From Eustoma russellianum (taxonomy: Eukaryota; Streptophyta; Magnoliopsida; Gentianales; Gentianaceae), in assembly GCA_036186865.1 (NCBI GenBank), contig AP025056.1, forward strand, positions 26,393,346 to 26,457,345: a DNA stretch of 64,000 nt, in the 5' to 3' direction. The notes beneath the pieces are model-generated. The model saw only the letters and a list, made by a program, of their open reading frames with translations, was not told where the DNA came from and made no database searches. How positions within the stretch are numbered: position 1 is the stretch's first letter; every line of letters begins with the position of its first letter. A program made the translations under genes and the position numbers. Below, piece by piece: positions 1-11,086 of the stretch.

Positions 1-1205
1 TTCACGTGATCTTGAGGTGTTAATACTTGACTTTTATAAAGGTTTGTATAAGGAAGATTCTGGTCGTTCTTTTAGACACTTTGAAATATCATTTCCTATG
101 CTTAATAACTTGGAAAAAGACATGCTTAATGAAGAGGTAACAGAAGTGGAGATTTACAATGCTACGAAGCAAATGGGTCCATAAAAAATCCCAGGGCCGG
201 ATAGATTATTGCCTATAATTTTCTAGAAAAATTGGGACATAGTTGGTGGGTCAGCGATAAATTTTGTGATGAAAGCATTTCGCACGCGGCAGTTTCCTGA
301 ACATATGAATAGCTCCTTTATTACGCTAGTGCTAAAAGTGGATAGACCAGAAAAAGTGAGTTAGTTTTGCCCCATCTCTCTAGCTAATGTGGTGGTGAAA
401 ATTATTTCAAAAGTGATAGCAAATCGACTCAAGCTCATGATAGAGAAGTTGGTATGTGAAAACCAATGCAGCTTTATACCGGAACGACAGGCATGTGACA
501 ATATCATTGTGGCTCAGGAAGTGCTTCATACGATGCGAAAAAAGACAGGCCGCTTGGGTGAAATGATTATAAAGTTGGATCTAGAAAAGCGTACGACTGA
601 ATAAATTGGCAATTTCTAAATTCGGTCCTGAAGGCAGCAAGTTATAATGACGCAATGATTGAAATGATTATATACTTGGTGACTACTCCTCAGATGTGCA
701 TCTTATGGAATGGCATAAGCTGGAAGCATTTCAACCCCAGCACAGGTTAAGACAAGGTGATCAACTGGCTCCATATTTATTTGTGTTGTGCATAGATATC
801 CTCAGTCAATATATAAATAGAGCTGTGTTATCCGGCTTGTGGAGACCAATCAATATATCCATAGGTGGTCCAAAGATTTCTCATTTACTATTTGTGGATG
901 ATTTGCTATTATGTGGAGTCGTTACAACATCTTAGGCGGATGTCGTGGAAGCAATAATAGAAGAGTTTTGTGCGATATCAGGCCAAAAAGTAAGTCTGTC
1001 CGAATCCAACCTCTATGTTTTAGCTAGAACAAATTTGGAGAAAGAAGAGGCTTTGAGTCGGTGTTTCGAGCTCTCGCTGACCAAAGATTTGGGAAAATAT
1101 TTAGGTATGCCCCTGTTACATAGATGGGTCACTAAAGGCACAAATGCTTGGTAGATAAGGTGAGGAAAAAGCTTGCTTCATGGAAAGATCGTCTGCTGTC
1201 AAAGG
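1..1205 (+). pseudogene. L1-type LINE reverse transcriptase, 5' part, broken
   Basis: This is the reverse transcriptase region of a plant L1-type LINE, which copies its own RNA at a nicked target. Visible motifs in order are a decayed KIPGPD block near 190-205, the PISLANVVVKIISKVIANRL block at about 370-430, RLRQGDQLAPYLF near 745-785, and the catalytic box as LLFVDDLLLC near 885-915. Downstream, SLTKDLGKYLGMPL lies near 1075-1115. The frame changes several times and has many stops, for example TAG in place of Trp near 222 and TAA at 601, so it cannot make protein. The 5' end lies outside the window. The frame stops at 1205 because a solo LTR is inserted there, and it resumes at 4042. Confidence 0.88.
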
Positions 1206-4036
1206 TGTAGGACCTGCAAGGCACCACTAGAGAGGAGGGGTTGGATAGTGGGTGCGGAAAATTTGGTTTTTAAAATATTTTGATCCAAAAACCCATCTTC
1301 TGAAAACAATTTCTGTTTTCAGGACCTGTTTTGCGACATTTGAAAAACTAGGTTACAGGCCTTCAAAAATTCTGAAATTTGGAGAGATCTTAGTCTCAGA
1401 TGTTCTGAGTATCTCCTAAAAATGTCAGATCAAAATTCAACCTTTAACCCTTTGAAAAATTATTTGTGGTCAGATTGCGCAAATCTGCTAGAAACGGTAG
1501 TCTGACTTGAACAATTTATTCCGATTCAAACGTGGCTCCAAATGGTCTGAAAATTTAATGACAAACCCTTTACTATGTGTATTTAATTGGGTTGAAACAG
1601 TTTTGAAAAATTTTTTTTAGGAAGTATGTCAAATACGTTCAAAGTCTCAACCTTTGCAAGTCTAAAAATCAGACTGCACTAGTCTCAGAACTATTGAAGT
1701 TTGAATGACTTATACTTATCCAAAAGGGTTGAAAATTGCGCCAAAGGAAACTTAAAACGTGTGGCTATGTTTCTGAAAATTTTTGTGATTTTTGAAATTC
1801 ATTTGATATTTTTCCTACTGCAATAAAAATGACACACTGTGCTGGAAACTGAAAGTAAAATGCTGAAAGTAATAACACCGAGAATTTTATACTGGTGCGG
1901 TTAACACAACCTACTCTAGTCTTTCAGGATACATTCCTTGGTTATCACTAAACAAAATAACATCTTACCACAAAGGGTTGCTGGATTTACACACCAACTC
2001 CAACTCTTTACAAACGATACAAGTAATCAAAACTTTTACGAACACCACCACCGAACGAATGAAGGTTTGATCACACCTTGATCAACCTTTTATAGTAATG
2101 AACGTATATAGTGGTCTATACAAAGCCTATTCAATATATTTGAATATAAGAACAATAGGCTTGAAAGAGAAGTAGAAGAAAGAAATGTGGAAGAAGAAAG
2201 TGGAAGACTTCTTTGCACTTGGAAATTATTAGACTTGTCTTGCATTTGATTTGCTCTTCTTCTCTTCTTTTTATCAAGTGTGGCCGCCCCCTCTTGTCTT
2301 TTCTTTCCCTTGAAAAATTATCTTTTAAGTCCTTGGAAGAATACCTTTAATAATTGTGACATCAACTTGCTTACTTGGCAACACTTCATTGGATGATCAT
2401 CTTGGCCTTGCTTACTTGGCACTCCTTGATTGGATGAGATTTGTCATCATTTGATGATTGGACAAATCTGAATATTTCAATTAAAATATGTGCCAAATTA
2501 GTGTTTAAAATATTGTCAAATATCACATAATTAATCCCCTCAAATTTGGAAGACAATTTGTCCTCATTTAAGTCACAAAATTCGGCCACCCCATTTCTTC
2601 ATATGCTGAAATTTTCAGCATGTGTAATTTTCAACATGTTCAAATTATTTCCATAATAGTATGATATCAATCCTTAAAAATGAAGAGGTAAATATGTCAC
2701 AATTAAACACACAAAATCGGCCAGCTCAATTTACACATGCTGAATTTTCAGCATGTGTCACATATGTGACATAATTTGAAATATTACCTTGTAACTTCCT
2801 CCATTATGTCAGTGACCTTGTGTATTCCATTCTTCACCAATCAAGATGCCAACTAAGCTCCATATAAGCTTCATCAAGACTGAGCTAGGCGTGTGACTAG
2901 GCTTGAACATGTGCTGAATTTATTTTTGCAAACTTTGTAAAATAGTGTATAATAATTATACACATATGGTATATTCCAATCAACCCTAAATTGATTTTTC
3001 TAGAACACTTTAGTATGTATTGAATATGTAAAAAGTGTCTAGATACATGTTATATGTCATGCCAAAACCGTTCCATGTGTTGTGTTTGTAGAAAATCGAA
3101 TTTTCTACTTTTGTCGATTACGCGATTTTTTCTCCGATTAAATTCCAACTTTTTGCACATGTTATATATATTATGTCACACATAATATACATAGAATAAC
3201 TTGAATATTCATCTCTAAAGGCTAAAGTAAGTGGCACCCCATATGCTTAAAATGTTGAATTTAAAATCTCCACAATTTGGCCTTAATTGAGAGTGATTTG
3301 TGTGTGCCAACATAGAATGATTTTATGCCTGACTATACCATGTAAGCCACAAAATTGGTGACATTTTTAAAGTGTAGGGGCTGGCCATCTATATATGGCA
3401 ACTACGTGACACGTTGGCGAAGTTTTGGTTGTCATCCAGTACGATAATTTTTTGGGTTAGAACCTTGTAACATGCCGTAATAATTTTGTCATTACCATGA
3501 CTTATATCATATGATATAAAACCTGAATATACTCATAAATATGAGGTAAATATAGTGGTGTAACATTAACGTACGTTCGTGAAATATATAACGTGTCGGT
3601 ATTACGTTGGAATATATGTGTATAGTGCCTTTTAAAAAAAATCTGAATATATATATATATATACACACATATATATAAACGCGTGATAAAGGTGGGAGAG
3701 GACTTTCCATTCTTCAATTTGTTGCCTTTATGCCTTTTCCAAATATATCTCCATTTAATGAACTACTTAGTTCATTTAACTAAGTACTTCACCTAATGAA
3801 CTAGTTTAGTTCATTAATGGAGGCAACTGAAAATAGTTCAAACACAACAAATGTTTACCATTTGATATAAGCTTTAAAGCTTCATGGCTTGTTAGCACGG
3901 CAATATTATATATAAACTATATAAGGCAAGTTTGTTGCAAAAACGTGTCAAAAACTGAAATATGTCATGCATTTCTTTAACACGCGTTATTTAAATCATG
4001 CATTTTGTGAATCACTCAAACCCCTTTTTCTCAACA
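1206..4036 (-). mobile_element. Solo LTR, same family as copia element B, inserted in the LINE
   Basis: The segment begins TGTAGGACCTGCAAGGCACC, the reverse complement of the 3' end of the LTR at 54318-57365, and ends AATCACTCAAACCCC...CAACA, the reverse complement of that LTR's start. The middle also matches, for example an AAGCTTTAAAGCTT-like block near 3868-3885 and TGCTGAAAATTTCAGCA-type hairpins near 2607 and 2738. It is flanked by a perfect 5-bp duplication, AAAGG, at 1201-1205 and 4037-4041. No internal gag, pol or primer site is present, so it is a solo LTR left by recombination between two LTRs. It is clearly diverged from element B's LTRs and about 200 bp shorter, so it is an older insertion. 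Confidence 0.88.
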
Positions 4037-4041
4037 AAAGG

Positions 4042-5148
4042 CATCCCGCAATATCCTTATTCAGTCAACATCATCAACTATACGTCTTTATGCCATGCAA
4101 ACCACGGAGCTGCCCATTGCTACATTGGAGGACATTGAAAGTTTGAATAGATGTTTCTGTCAGGGAGTACAGAGAGAATATGAAGTACATCATGGTCACT
4201 ATATGTAGTCCAAAGTCATTGGGAGGTACAGGTATAAAGAGACTTCGTCAAATGAATTGTGCTTTGCTAGCGCAGCTGCTATGGCGTGTAATATTGGAGG
4301 AGAATGTGTTGTGAGTAAAAGTGCTAAGAGCAAAATATAAAAATCCTTTGTCTGGAGGGGTGTCTTATAAATCCATCACACATACATGGAGAAGTATGCT
4401 AACAGCCTTGCTGGTGGTACTTGTCAGTCTGCATCACCATGTAGACCAAGGTGGGACGGTAGCACAAGAGGAAGTGATTCCGAGGTGGAAGATGCTTCTA
4501 ATGGAATGTTCATAGTGGCGTCGGCCTATAGAAAACAATTGAGCGAGAATGAGCTTGGGGACTAGTCAATGAGGCAAAATTTTTAGAGATTAAAAGGTCT
4601 GCAAAGGCCAAATTTCCTATTGTGGCAAGCTTGGTTGGATAGAGTACCTACGAGGTCTTTATTTTACCTGAGGCATCTTAGTGAATCACCTATATGTGAC
4701 CTGTGTATGTAAAGGGAGGACATCGGATTGCATACACTTCGGGATTGTACGCAGTCGTCGTGTATTTAGAATAGTATGGTGACAAATTTTCATACCCAAA
4801 ATAGGTTCAGGGACGAAAGCGACATATGCAAATGGATAGATAGAAATCTTGTACAAAATGGCCTTGGAGATCAAATGGGAGATACCTGGCCATACTTGTT
4901 CCGAGAGGCTTACATGTCATTTGGACTACACGGAATAAAATTCTACATGAGGAAGGTTATGTCTACCATGAAGTTCATTATATAGCTCATACAATTTATA
5001 AGAGGGTGAGAAATATTCGGATATCTTGGTCTAGAGGTGATGTGGAAGATAACTCTTAGTTATTATTTTATACGTTGAGTAGTTACAGATGATGTAATTG
5101 TTTTTTACAGTCTCTACATGGAATAAAATTATCCTTCCGTAAAAAAAA
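4042..5148 (+). pseudogene. L1-type LINE, 3' part with poly(A) end, broken
   Basis: Continuation of the LINE after the solo LTR. Dropping the LTR and one AAAGG copy carries the frame straight across (…LLSKAS… into RNILIQS…). Next come TTELPIATLEDIESLNRCF and a CSPKSLGGTGIKRL-type block near 4205-4250, which is the conserved region after the reverse transcriptase in plant LINEs. An ORF at 4321-4515 is a remnant in another frame. An AATAAA signal at 5122-5127 is followed by an 8-A tract at 5141-5148, taken as the LINE 3' end. The matching target duplication would lie left of the window. Many stops make it inactive. Confidence 0.8.
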
Positions 5149-5560
5149 TGCTAGTCCACTGTAGAAACCTGAGAACTTATAGGAACCTAATTCACTTCAT
5201 TAGACATGAGTATTGAGATTAATTGTGCAAAATTTTCCAGTAGGTAGAATTTAACGTATATTAATATGCACTTATCAGAGTCCATGCTACTTGAATGCGA
5301 GAAACTTTAGGGTTTCTTCTCGTTCCGCCTTTGAAATCGTTACAGTTCGCCATTGGGAACATAAAATGAAAATGGAAGGTGACATGAGGTCCTCTTGTTT
5401 AATTCCTCTAGAGGGCTGTGTATGAGATGATGATTGTTAGATTATAAATATTTTTATGAATTCAAAATATGTTTGAAAAAAGAATAAAAAAATATTGATT
5501 TATTTTTGAAAATAACAAAGGTTTGAAAGTATAAAAACAGCAACGTCAATCTTTACACAA
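5149..5560. other. AT-rich spacer, no gene seen
   Basis: No coding signature on either strand. Only short reading frames and A/T-rich runs are visible between the LINE poly(A) end and the tandem array that follows. Confidence 0.5.
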
Positions 5561-5562
5561 AT

Positions 5563-5965
5563 ATCTAAAACAGAGATCAATGTGACATCGATCTCTACCT
5601 CGACTGATCAATGTCAGTTGTGTTCAAAATTAGAACACATTGTTCAACATCGATCTCTACATAAATCTTTAAATCAAAGATCAACGTGACATTGATCTCT
5701 ACATCGATCGATTGATTTCAGTGTTGTTCAAAATTGGAAGCATACTGTCCAAAGTCGACCTCTACATAGATATCTAAATCAGAGATCAATGTGGCATCAA
5801 TCTTACATGGATCGATTAATCCAGTCTTGCTTAAAATTGGAAACACAATGTCTAACATCGATCTTTACATAGATCGATCGATATAATTCAATATAAAATA
5901 TCATAAAATAGGAGAAGTGACGTCGATCTCTAAACAGAGCAGATCAATTAATCGACCTGACGTAG
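5563..5965. repeat. ~104-bp tandem array rich in ATCGATC palindromes
   Basis: Three diverged units with a period of about 104-105 bp. The CAGAGATCAA-type anchor recurs at 5571, 5675 and 5780. Each unit carries (A)CATCGATCTCTAC and GATCGATCGAT-like palindromes and a TTCAAAATTGGAA-type segment. The same GATCGATCGATGT theme occurs in the LTRs of copia element A (17570-17830 and 26115-26335), so this may be the U3 remnant of a related, unrecognised LTR. That link is inference. Confidence 0.6.
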
Positions 5966-7185
5966 ATCTCTACGTTGATCAATCGACATCATGCTGAATT
6001 CAAATTTTTATAGCCATTGCAAATAGACCTACGACGGATTTAAAATGTTTTTCTCTCCATCTTTTTCAAATTGATTATGCCTTTATTACTAACGTCCATA
6101 TTGCTATTTTGACTATTGTACACCTATGTAAGCTCTTCCAGAGTGCCTATGATTCAAAAAGAGTAGGGTGCTTAAAGGCTAGTTGGATTTCTCCAAAGCA
6201 ATTAATGAGGTATGAGACTTTCATGAAGGATGCAAAATTAAAATTACACCTTCTATATATTGAGAAGCGCATAATAGAAATTACACATTTTTATCCTCTT
6301 CAAGCTTCATCTCCCATTGATATCAAAAGCTATCAAAATGCAAAAGTGCTTACAGCTCATTAAGCTCTTGTTGCTTGTTTTTGTTGTTTATTATGAGAAT
6401 ATTGAAGTCTAAAACTAGAGAAACTAAATATATTTGATCTTTTGTTTGAAAGCATCATTTCACTTCTCTCCCAAAATCCCTTTGGTGAAAAGTTCTTAGG
6501 TAAAACTTTGTTGAAATTGTGAAGGAGCAATTAGAAAAGATAAAACGTTCTTGCATGTACTTTTTGTAGTAGTTGTTGTGGCAGTTCATGTAGAATAAGT
6601 TGTTGTAAGAGCTGTTGCAGTATTAGTTGTTGTTCGTTTTCTTTATTGAAGGTAATATGAAAGTTTTAGACGAAAATTCACTTTGGAAACAAAGTAGTAA
6701 TGAAGTAGAATCAAGAAGATTCGAACCTCTCTAAATTGTGTATCGCTAATTCATTATCTCTCATCTTTTTTTTTCTAATTTTTTGTAAATATTAAAAATG
6801 ATGTTAGCTAAATCGAGAAAAATTCAAAAAATTTCTGACATTCTATTCATTCCCATCTAGATTGAATGACCTTACAATGACTTAGCACTTACTAGCATGT
6901 AAAATGACACTGTTTGGTCGCAAGACATTATAAGGCTAATAAAGTCAGACGGAAAAGTCGTAGCCCCTATGACTACGTTTCTCTCTATCAAATTCATGAA
7001 TACATATGTCTTGCTTTTGAGCCATGTTTATGTCATCCCCAAAGCTGAATGGTGGTCATTGTATGGAATGCTTGCCGAGCTCAAGGCAATATCCGTTATT
7101 GACCAGCCATAGACGAATGCACTTTGTTGATGAGATATCAGGTATTCTGATTCAAATCTAATATAGTACCCATGGGTAATAGGAA
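5966..7185. other. AT-rich stretch, possible decayed LTR, no gene supported
   Basis: An 84-codon + frame at 6109-6363 matches nothing I recognise and has no supporting context. The text from 6440 to 6770 (GTTGTTGTRG-type repeats, then GATTCGAACCTCTC) looks like the late part of a copia LTR. With the palindromic array before it, that would fit a degenerate LTR, but I could not find termini or a target duplication. Confidence 0.3.
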
Positions 7186-7189
7186 AAAG

Positions 7190-7365
7190 TATGGAATCGA
7201 TTCATTAAAAAAAATCGATCAGATCGTAACTTCAAATATAGATTTCAAAGGATCAAATAAATATGTACTCTGAAATCATAGAATTATAAAAAAGAACATA
7301 TGATCAACCAACGTTTATTGAAGTTGAAAATGCCTTTGGCCTATTGAAAATGGTTGGCCCTAGTC
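7190..7365 (+). pseudogene. ycf2: Probable plastid-derived ycf2 fragment (NUPT)
   Basis: The translation from about 7193 contains NRF, then NRSDRNFKYRFQRIK, then, after a stop, MINQRLLKLK. This follows the spacing of a stretch of plastid Ycf2 as I remember it (NRFFLMNKSDRNFEYGIQRDQ … MINQHLSNLKK). The nucleotide context GATCGTAACTTCAAATATAG also looks plastid-like. There are internal stops and no neighbouring plastid sequence I could identify, so it would be an old transfer into the nucleus. The match rests on memory of the plastid protein, so the call is moderate. Confidence 0.55.
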
Positions 7366-7930
7366 ATCCATAATTTGAGTTTTATAAGTAAATAAGAAGG
7401 TGTTCTGATTCTCTTATGAAAATTCACATATGGAGACTGTTGGCTTCTAAACAAACGTCGATCAAACTTCGAGAAGCCAATTTATTAATTCAACTAACTA
7501 AGTTGATCAAGGATTAGTATAACTCTTCTCCGGTAAAAGGTTTAGATAAGTGATGATACCCTGGTGTGTGATCTCCAAGTCCATGTTTTCTGGTTCATAT
7601 ATGCTTTAGAAATGCGATAAAGCAACCATAGGACGTGCTTTTATGATAGAAATATGATGTGGAAAACAAGTTTAAGTCCATTAAGCTAACGTTTGACATG
7701 ATACTAGTCACAAAATTTTTTGTATCCAATGAAGTTACAAATTACTTTTCTTTTCTCTTTTAATTTTTGGCTATACGAAAGAATAAATTTTTGCACAAGG
7801 TGAGGACATTATTCTCAAAATCATATAGTTTTATGATTAAAATGAATATGATATTGAATATCATAATCTATATTGATAATCTTTTGTATCGAATTTATTA
7901 AGTTATATAATTTAAATGAGATGAATTCAA
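7366..7930. other. AT-rich spacer with a short hairpin
   Basis: No coding signal. A 9-bp inverted repeat, TTGGCTTCT at 7440-7448 and AGAAGCCAA at 7472-7480, could form a stem with a 23-nt loop. Otherwise nothing recognisable. Confidence 0.4.
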
Positions 7931-8072
7931 ACACGATTATAATGAAAAGAAAAGAATCGCCATTACGGCAGCTAATATGAAACATGATTATTATGAAAAG
8001 CAAAGAATCACCATCACGGCAAACATGATTATAATCAAAAGCAAAGAATCACCGTTACCGCAGCTAATATGA
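7931..8072. repeat. Three-copy ~50-bp tandem repeat
   Basis: Units starting ACACGATTATAATGAAAAG (7931), AACATGATTATTATGAAAAG (7981) and AACATGATTATAATCAAAAG (about 8022) repeat the block CAAAGAATCACCATTACGGCAG. The second copy lacks about 9 bp at its end. Confidence 0.75.
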
Positions 8073-8147
8073 ATCTTAGACATCTTAAAAAGATATCTGT
8101 ATGCGTAAATAAAATGTTATGGTAAACGTCTCAGACTCCTTTCAATT

Positions 8148-9000
8148 GTTGGGGATAATATCCCGGTTCTAAATAAAATAAAACAATGAATGATAATTTA
8201 CTATTCACTAAGATCACATAGTATGACACAAATATAAAACAAGATAATATAGAAGCGAGTACTAGATTTTATATGAAAAAACCCACTCTCTATGGTGGAA
8301 AAAAACCACATACATTGAGAACAATTTTTACTATTCAAAATAACGAGAATACAAGAGACAACTCAAGTTTAGACTTAAACTTAAAATAAAAAAATTAAAC
8401 ACTCAATATTTTCTTATACCAAATTAATATAACCTCACAATTTTAGTTTTCTCTTTATATTTTCTTTCACTTCACAAAAAGATATTGAACTACTTCTCAT
8501 TGGTGTATCTTCCTCCTGCTGAAACCTTGCCTTTTGTAAGCAAATGTAGTCAACAAAAAACATGTGCAATCTTGTACCAGTTTCAACTCCTTTTCCATTT
8601 GTCAGAAAGCATGTTCTGGCGTCCAAACTTTTCCAAAGTAAATGGCTGCAATATTTGACGAAAAAGCTTATTCTCATGGCTCTTTGAACGTCGGAACCTA
8701 TCAAATCTCCTCCTCTACATTAGAAGAGTAGTCCGACTATTATTGGAAGTCCATTTCAACTTGTTTTATTTATCAATTGGACTCTTTCATTGCAATGACT
8801 TTTGTCGTCACACCGGTAAAATTATATATCTATGTGGATCTTCTTGATTTGAAATTTCTGGAATCTCGAATCAAATAATATCACATATCGATAAGTTTGG
8901 TTCTCACATGATACATCATATTTTTACACAAGTCAATAGCACTTTCACTATCACAACATACCATATCATGTTATTGCTTGAACCACAACTCCTATAAAAC
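8148..9000 (-). pseudogene. Ty1/copia relic: RNase H end and possible 3' LTR
   Basis: On the minus strand 8990-8860 reads LWFKQ, stop, HDMVCCDSESAIDLCKN, then YHVRTKLIDM, stop, YYLIRD. This is the copia RNase H signature (CDSxSAIxLxKNPxxHxRTKHIDxRYHFIRD). Four to five hundred bases to its left, 8148-8760 begins TGTTGGGGATAAT and could be the remains of the 3' LTR, but no target duplication was found. Stops replace conserved residues, so the relic is dead. It differs from elements A, B and C and so represents a separate, older copia insertion. Confidence 0.6.
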
Positions 9001-10272
9001 TGTTAAATTCATAAAACCTGTCACGCGCCAAGTCCTAGCACTCAAAACATCACATCTGCCGTACACTTTTTCCAATGTATACAAGGCTTTCTTATGACGT
9101 CATGCGTTCGTCAATAGTCCAATAATTGGGTAGATAAAGCTCAATAAAATAACTAAAATCGTTCAATAAAATATCTAAAATAATCATCCATCAAAAGAAA
9201 TACAGTATCGTTGAAATGAACTAGTCAGACATTTGAAATAATACCTTCTCACGAACTAAATCCATAAATACTAACTAAAGTTTAACACTAATAATAATAA
9301 ATAAAATATAAAAACTATTTTCTGATCTTCTTCATCATCCCTACTCATCATTCTCTTCAATGTAAATATATTCATAGTCCCTCTCATCATCAAAAGTGGT
9401 AGGTGGTGGTGTGAGCAAAACAATGTGCTCAGTAAGTAATCTAGCTACCTTCTGTGGGATCATGTATGTCGGAAAAAAGTTTTCAAATAAAAATAACTTT
9501 CGTAAAATAAAATCAAACACAACATCAAATTTTCCATATTTAAATACTACATATAATACTTTTAACTTTTAGCTCTTAATTGACTTATATCATTCGCCAG
9601 AGTACTATGTCTAGAAAATCTCTTCTTGACGGACGTATTGGATCCTCACCATGTGAAGAGGGTATTGGGCTTAATTCCTCAATATCTGGGTGTTCCAGCA
9701 ACTCGCGTAAGTTGCTAGACCATATACTTATAATTTATACTTTCATCATTCAATCGGCCACGCATTCTGGGTACAATTTATTTAAGAGCACAAAACATAT
9801 CATTTTGTAAAAGAAGTATCATCAATAACATTTCACATGAAACACATACTTGTAAAGCACAACATACTTCTACATGATCCACTTTAATATAAAAATAGAC
9901 ATTTAAAACGCAACTTTCGTAAAATAATTTCGTAAATACACAAAAGGTAGTTAGACCACTCACCTCAGATCAAATACTTAATTTTTTCTTTGTTCTCAAC
10001 TTGAACCTAACAATTTCATAATAAAGAGTATCACTTAATAATCTCATCATTATATTTTTATTTTTACTAAATCTATTAATTAATACATAGAATACCTCCT
10101 TTTTTCTCTCTAAAATATGCTAAAATTCTAAGCCTTAATAATATTATGCCCCTAAATATAGCAAAAACTTTGCCCAGTTAAACTGTTACTGCCCCTCTAA
10201 CTCCAACCAACAACACCCGAGTTCAAATCCTAGCCTACACATTTTTTTCTTTCCTTTCCAGCACTAAAAGAA
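9001..10272. other. AT-rich stretch, possible gypsy LTR remnant, no gene supported
   Basis: The motif TGTCACGCGCCAAGTCC at 9019 and the pyrimidine-rich CTCTCTGCCGCC text near 10480-10560 resemble Tekay-type gypsy LTRs read on the minus strand. The right end could be near 10897 (…TCTAACA), but the flanking 5-mers (AAACC and TGATT) do not match, so I do not call an element. No coding signature is present. Confidence 0.3.
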
Positions 10273-10480
10273 ACTATTTAATAAATGATCCAGCTTCATA
10301 ACACAAATCCCTTTTTAGCCCAGTGGACCACCCCTTCTTTCTCCTCCTTGCTCACCCAGATTTAAATCCCTTCTCCACTATTTAATAAATGATCCAGCTT
10401 CATAACACAAATCCCTTTTTAGCCCAGTGGACCACCCCTTCTTTCTCCTCCTTGCTCACCCAGATTTAAATCCCTTCTCC
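10273..10480. repeat. Perfect 104-bp tandem duplication, SINE-like
   Basis: ACTATTTAATAAATGATCC…AAATCCCTTCTCC occurs at 10273-10376 and again, without a difference I can see, at 10377-10480. Each copy holds TAGCCCAGTGG, close to a tRNA-type A box, and AGATTTAAATCCC about 35 bp later, loosely like a B box. An upstream block at 10160-10230 has GAGTTCAAATCCT, also B-box-like. This could be a tRNA-derived SINE head, but it could equally be part of a gypsy LTR. Confidence 0.6.
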
Positions 10481-10808
10481 TCTCTGCCGCCAACCACCTT
10501 TCTCTCTCATTTTTTCCTCTTCTCTCCTCTCTGCCGCCTCTCTTTTTATTATTATTTTTCTTTTTCTCTTTATAATCTAAACAATTTATCTTGACAAAAT
10601 TCAACCGATACAACTCCCATATCAAACTCTATTCTGCACAATTGCTTAAAAAAGAATCAAATAAGTCATTAAAATCTAAAGAAGAATCTATACTTACCAC
10701 CCAAACATTCGTAGAACTGCAAAGATTCAAAATCCGTGTTCGATTCTTGATTTCTACAACGTTTGATTGCCCAAATTGATAAAGACATTTATCTAAAGAT
10801 ACCCATTT

Positions 10809-10884
10809 AGCTTGATATTATTCAAGTCAGCTATTCAGCCCAGGTCAGCTTGATATTATTCAAGTCAGCTATTCAGCCCAGGTC
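10809..10884. repeat. Perfect 38-bp tandem duplication
   Basis: The block starting AGCTTGATATTATTCAAGTC and ending TTCAGCCCAGGTC is present twice back to back, at 10809-10846 and 10847-10884, with no mismatch. It looks like a recent slippage or repair product. Confidence 0.9.
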
Positions 10885-11086
10885 GAGTTATCTAACATGA
10901 TTACACTTGTCTCCTACAACTACTTCGGTTAGTAGTTAGTAATTCAGAAGTCAGATATATAGGGGCAAACAAAGCTGGGCAGAAAACACTTGAGAACGAA
11001 AAGACCTTCATTCCATTCCAAAGGTTGAGAATTACATCATGTTGGGAAGTATACAAACATTTTAAAAGGTACAACTAAAACAAAGG

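Noticed and set aside
3502..3717. Overlapping minus frames rich in Tyr/Ile
   Set aside because: They read through a TA microsatellite inside the solo LTR.
6109..6363. 84-codon + frame
   Set aside because: No recognisable motif, no neighbours and AT-rich. Cannot be told from chance.
10160..10250. tRNA gene suggested by GTTCAAATCC
   Set aside because: No cloverleaf can be drawn around it. Only box-like motifs are present.
9019..10897. Gypsy solo LTR
   Set aside because: The ends look plausible (TGTCACGC … CTAACA), but the flanking 5-mers AAACC and TGATT do not match, so no element is called.
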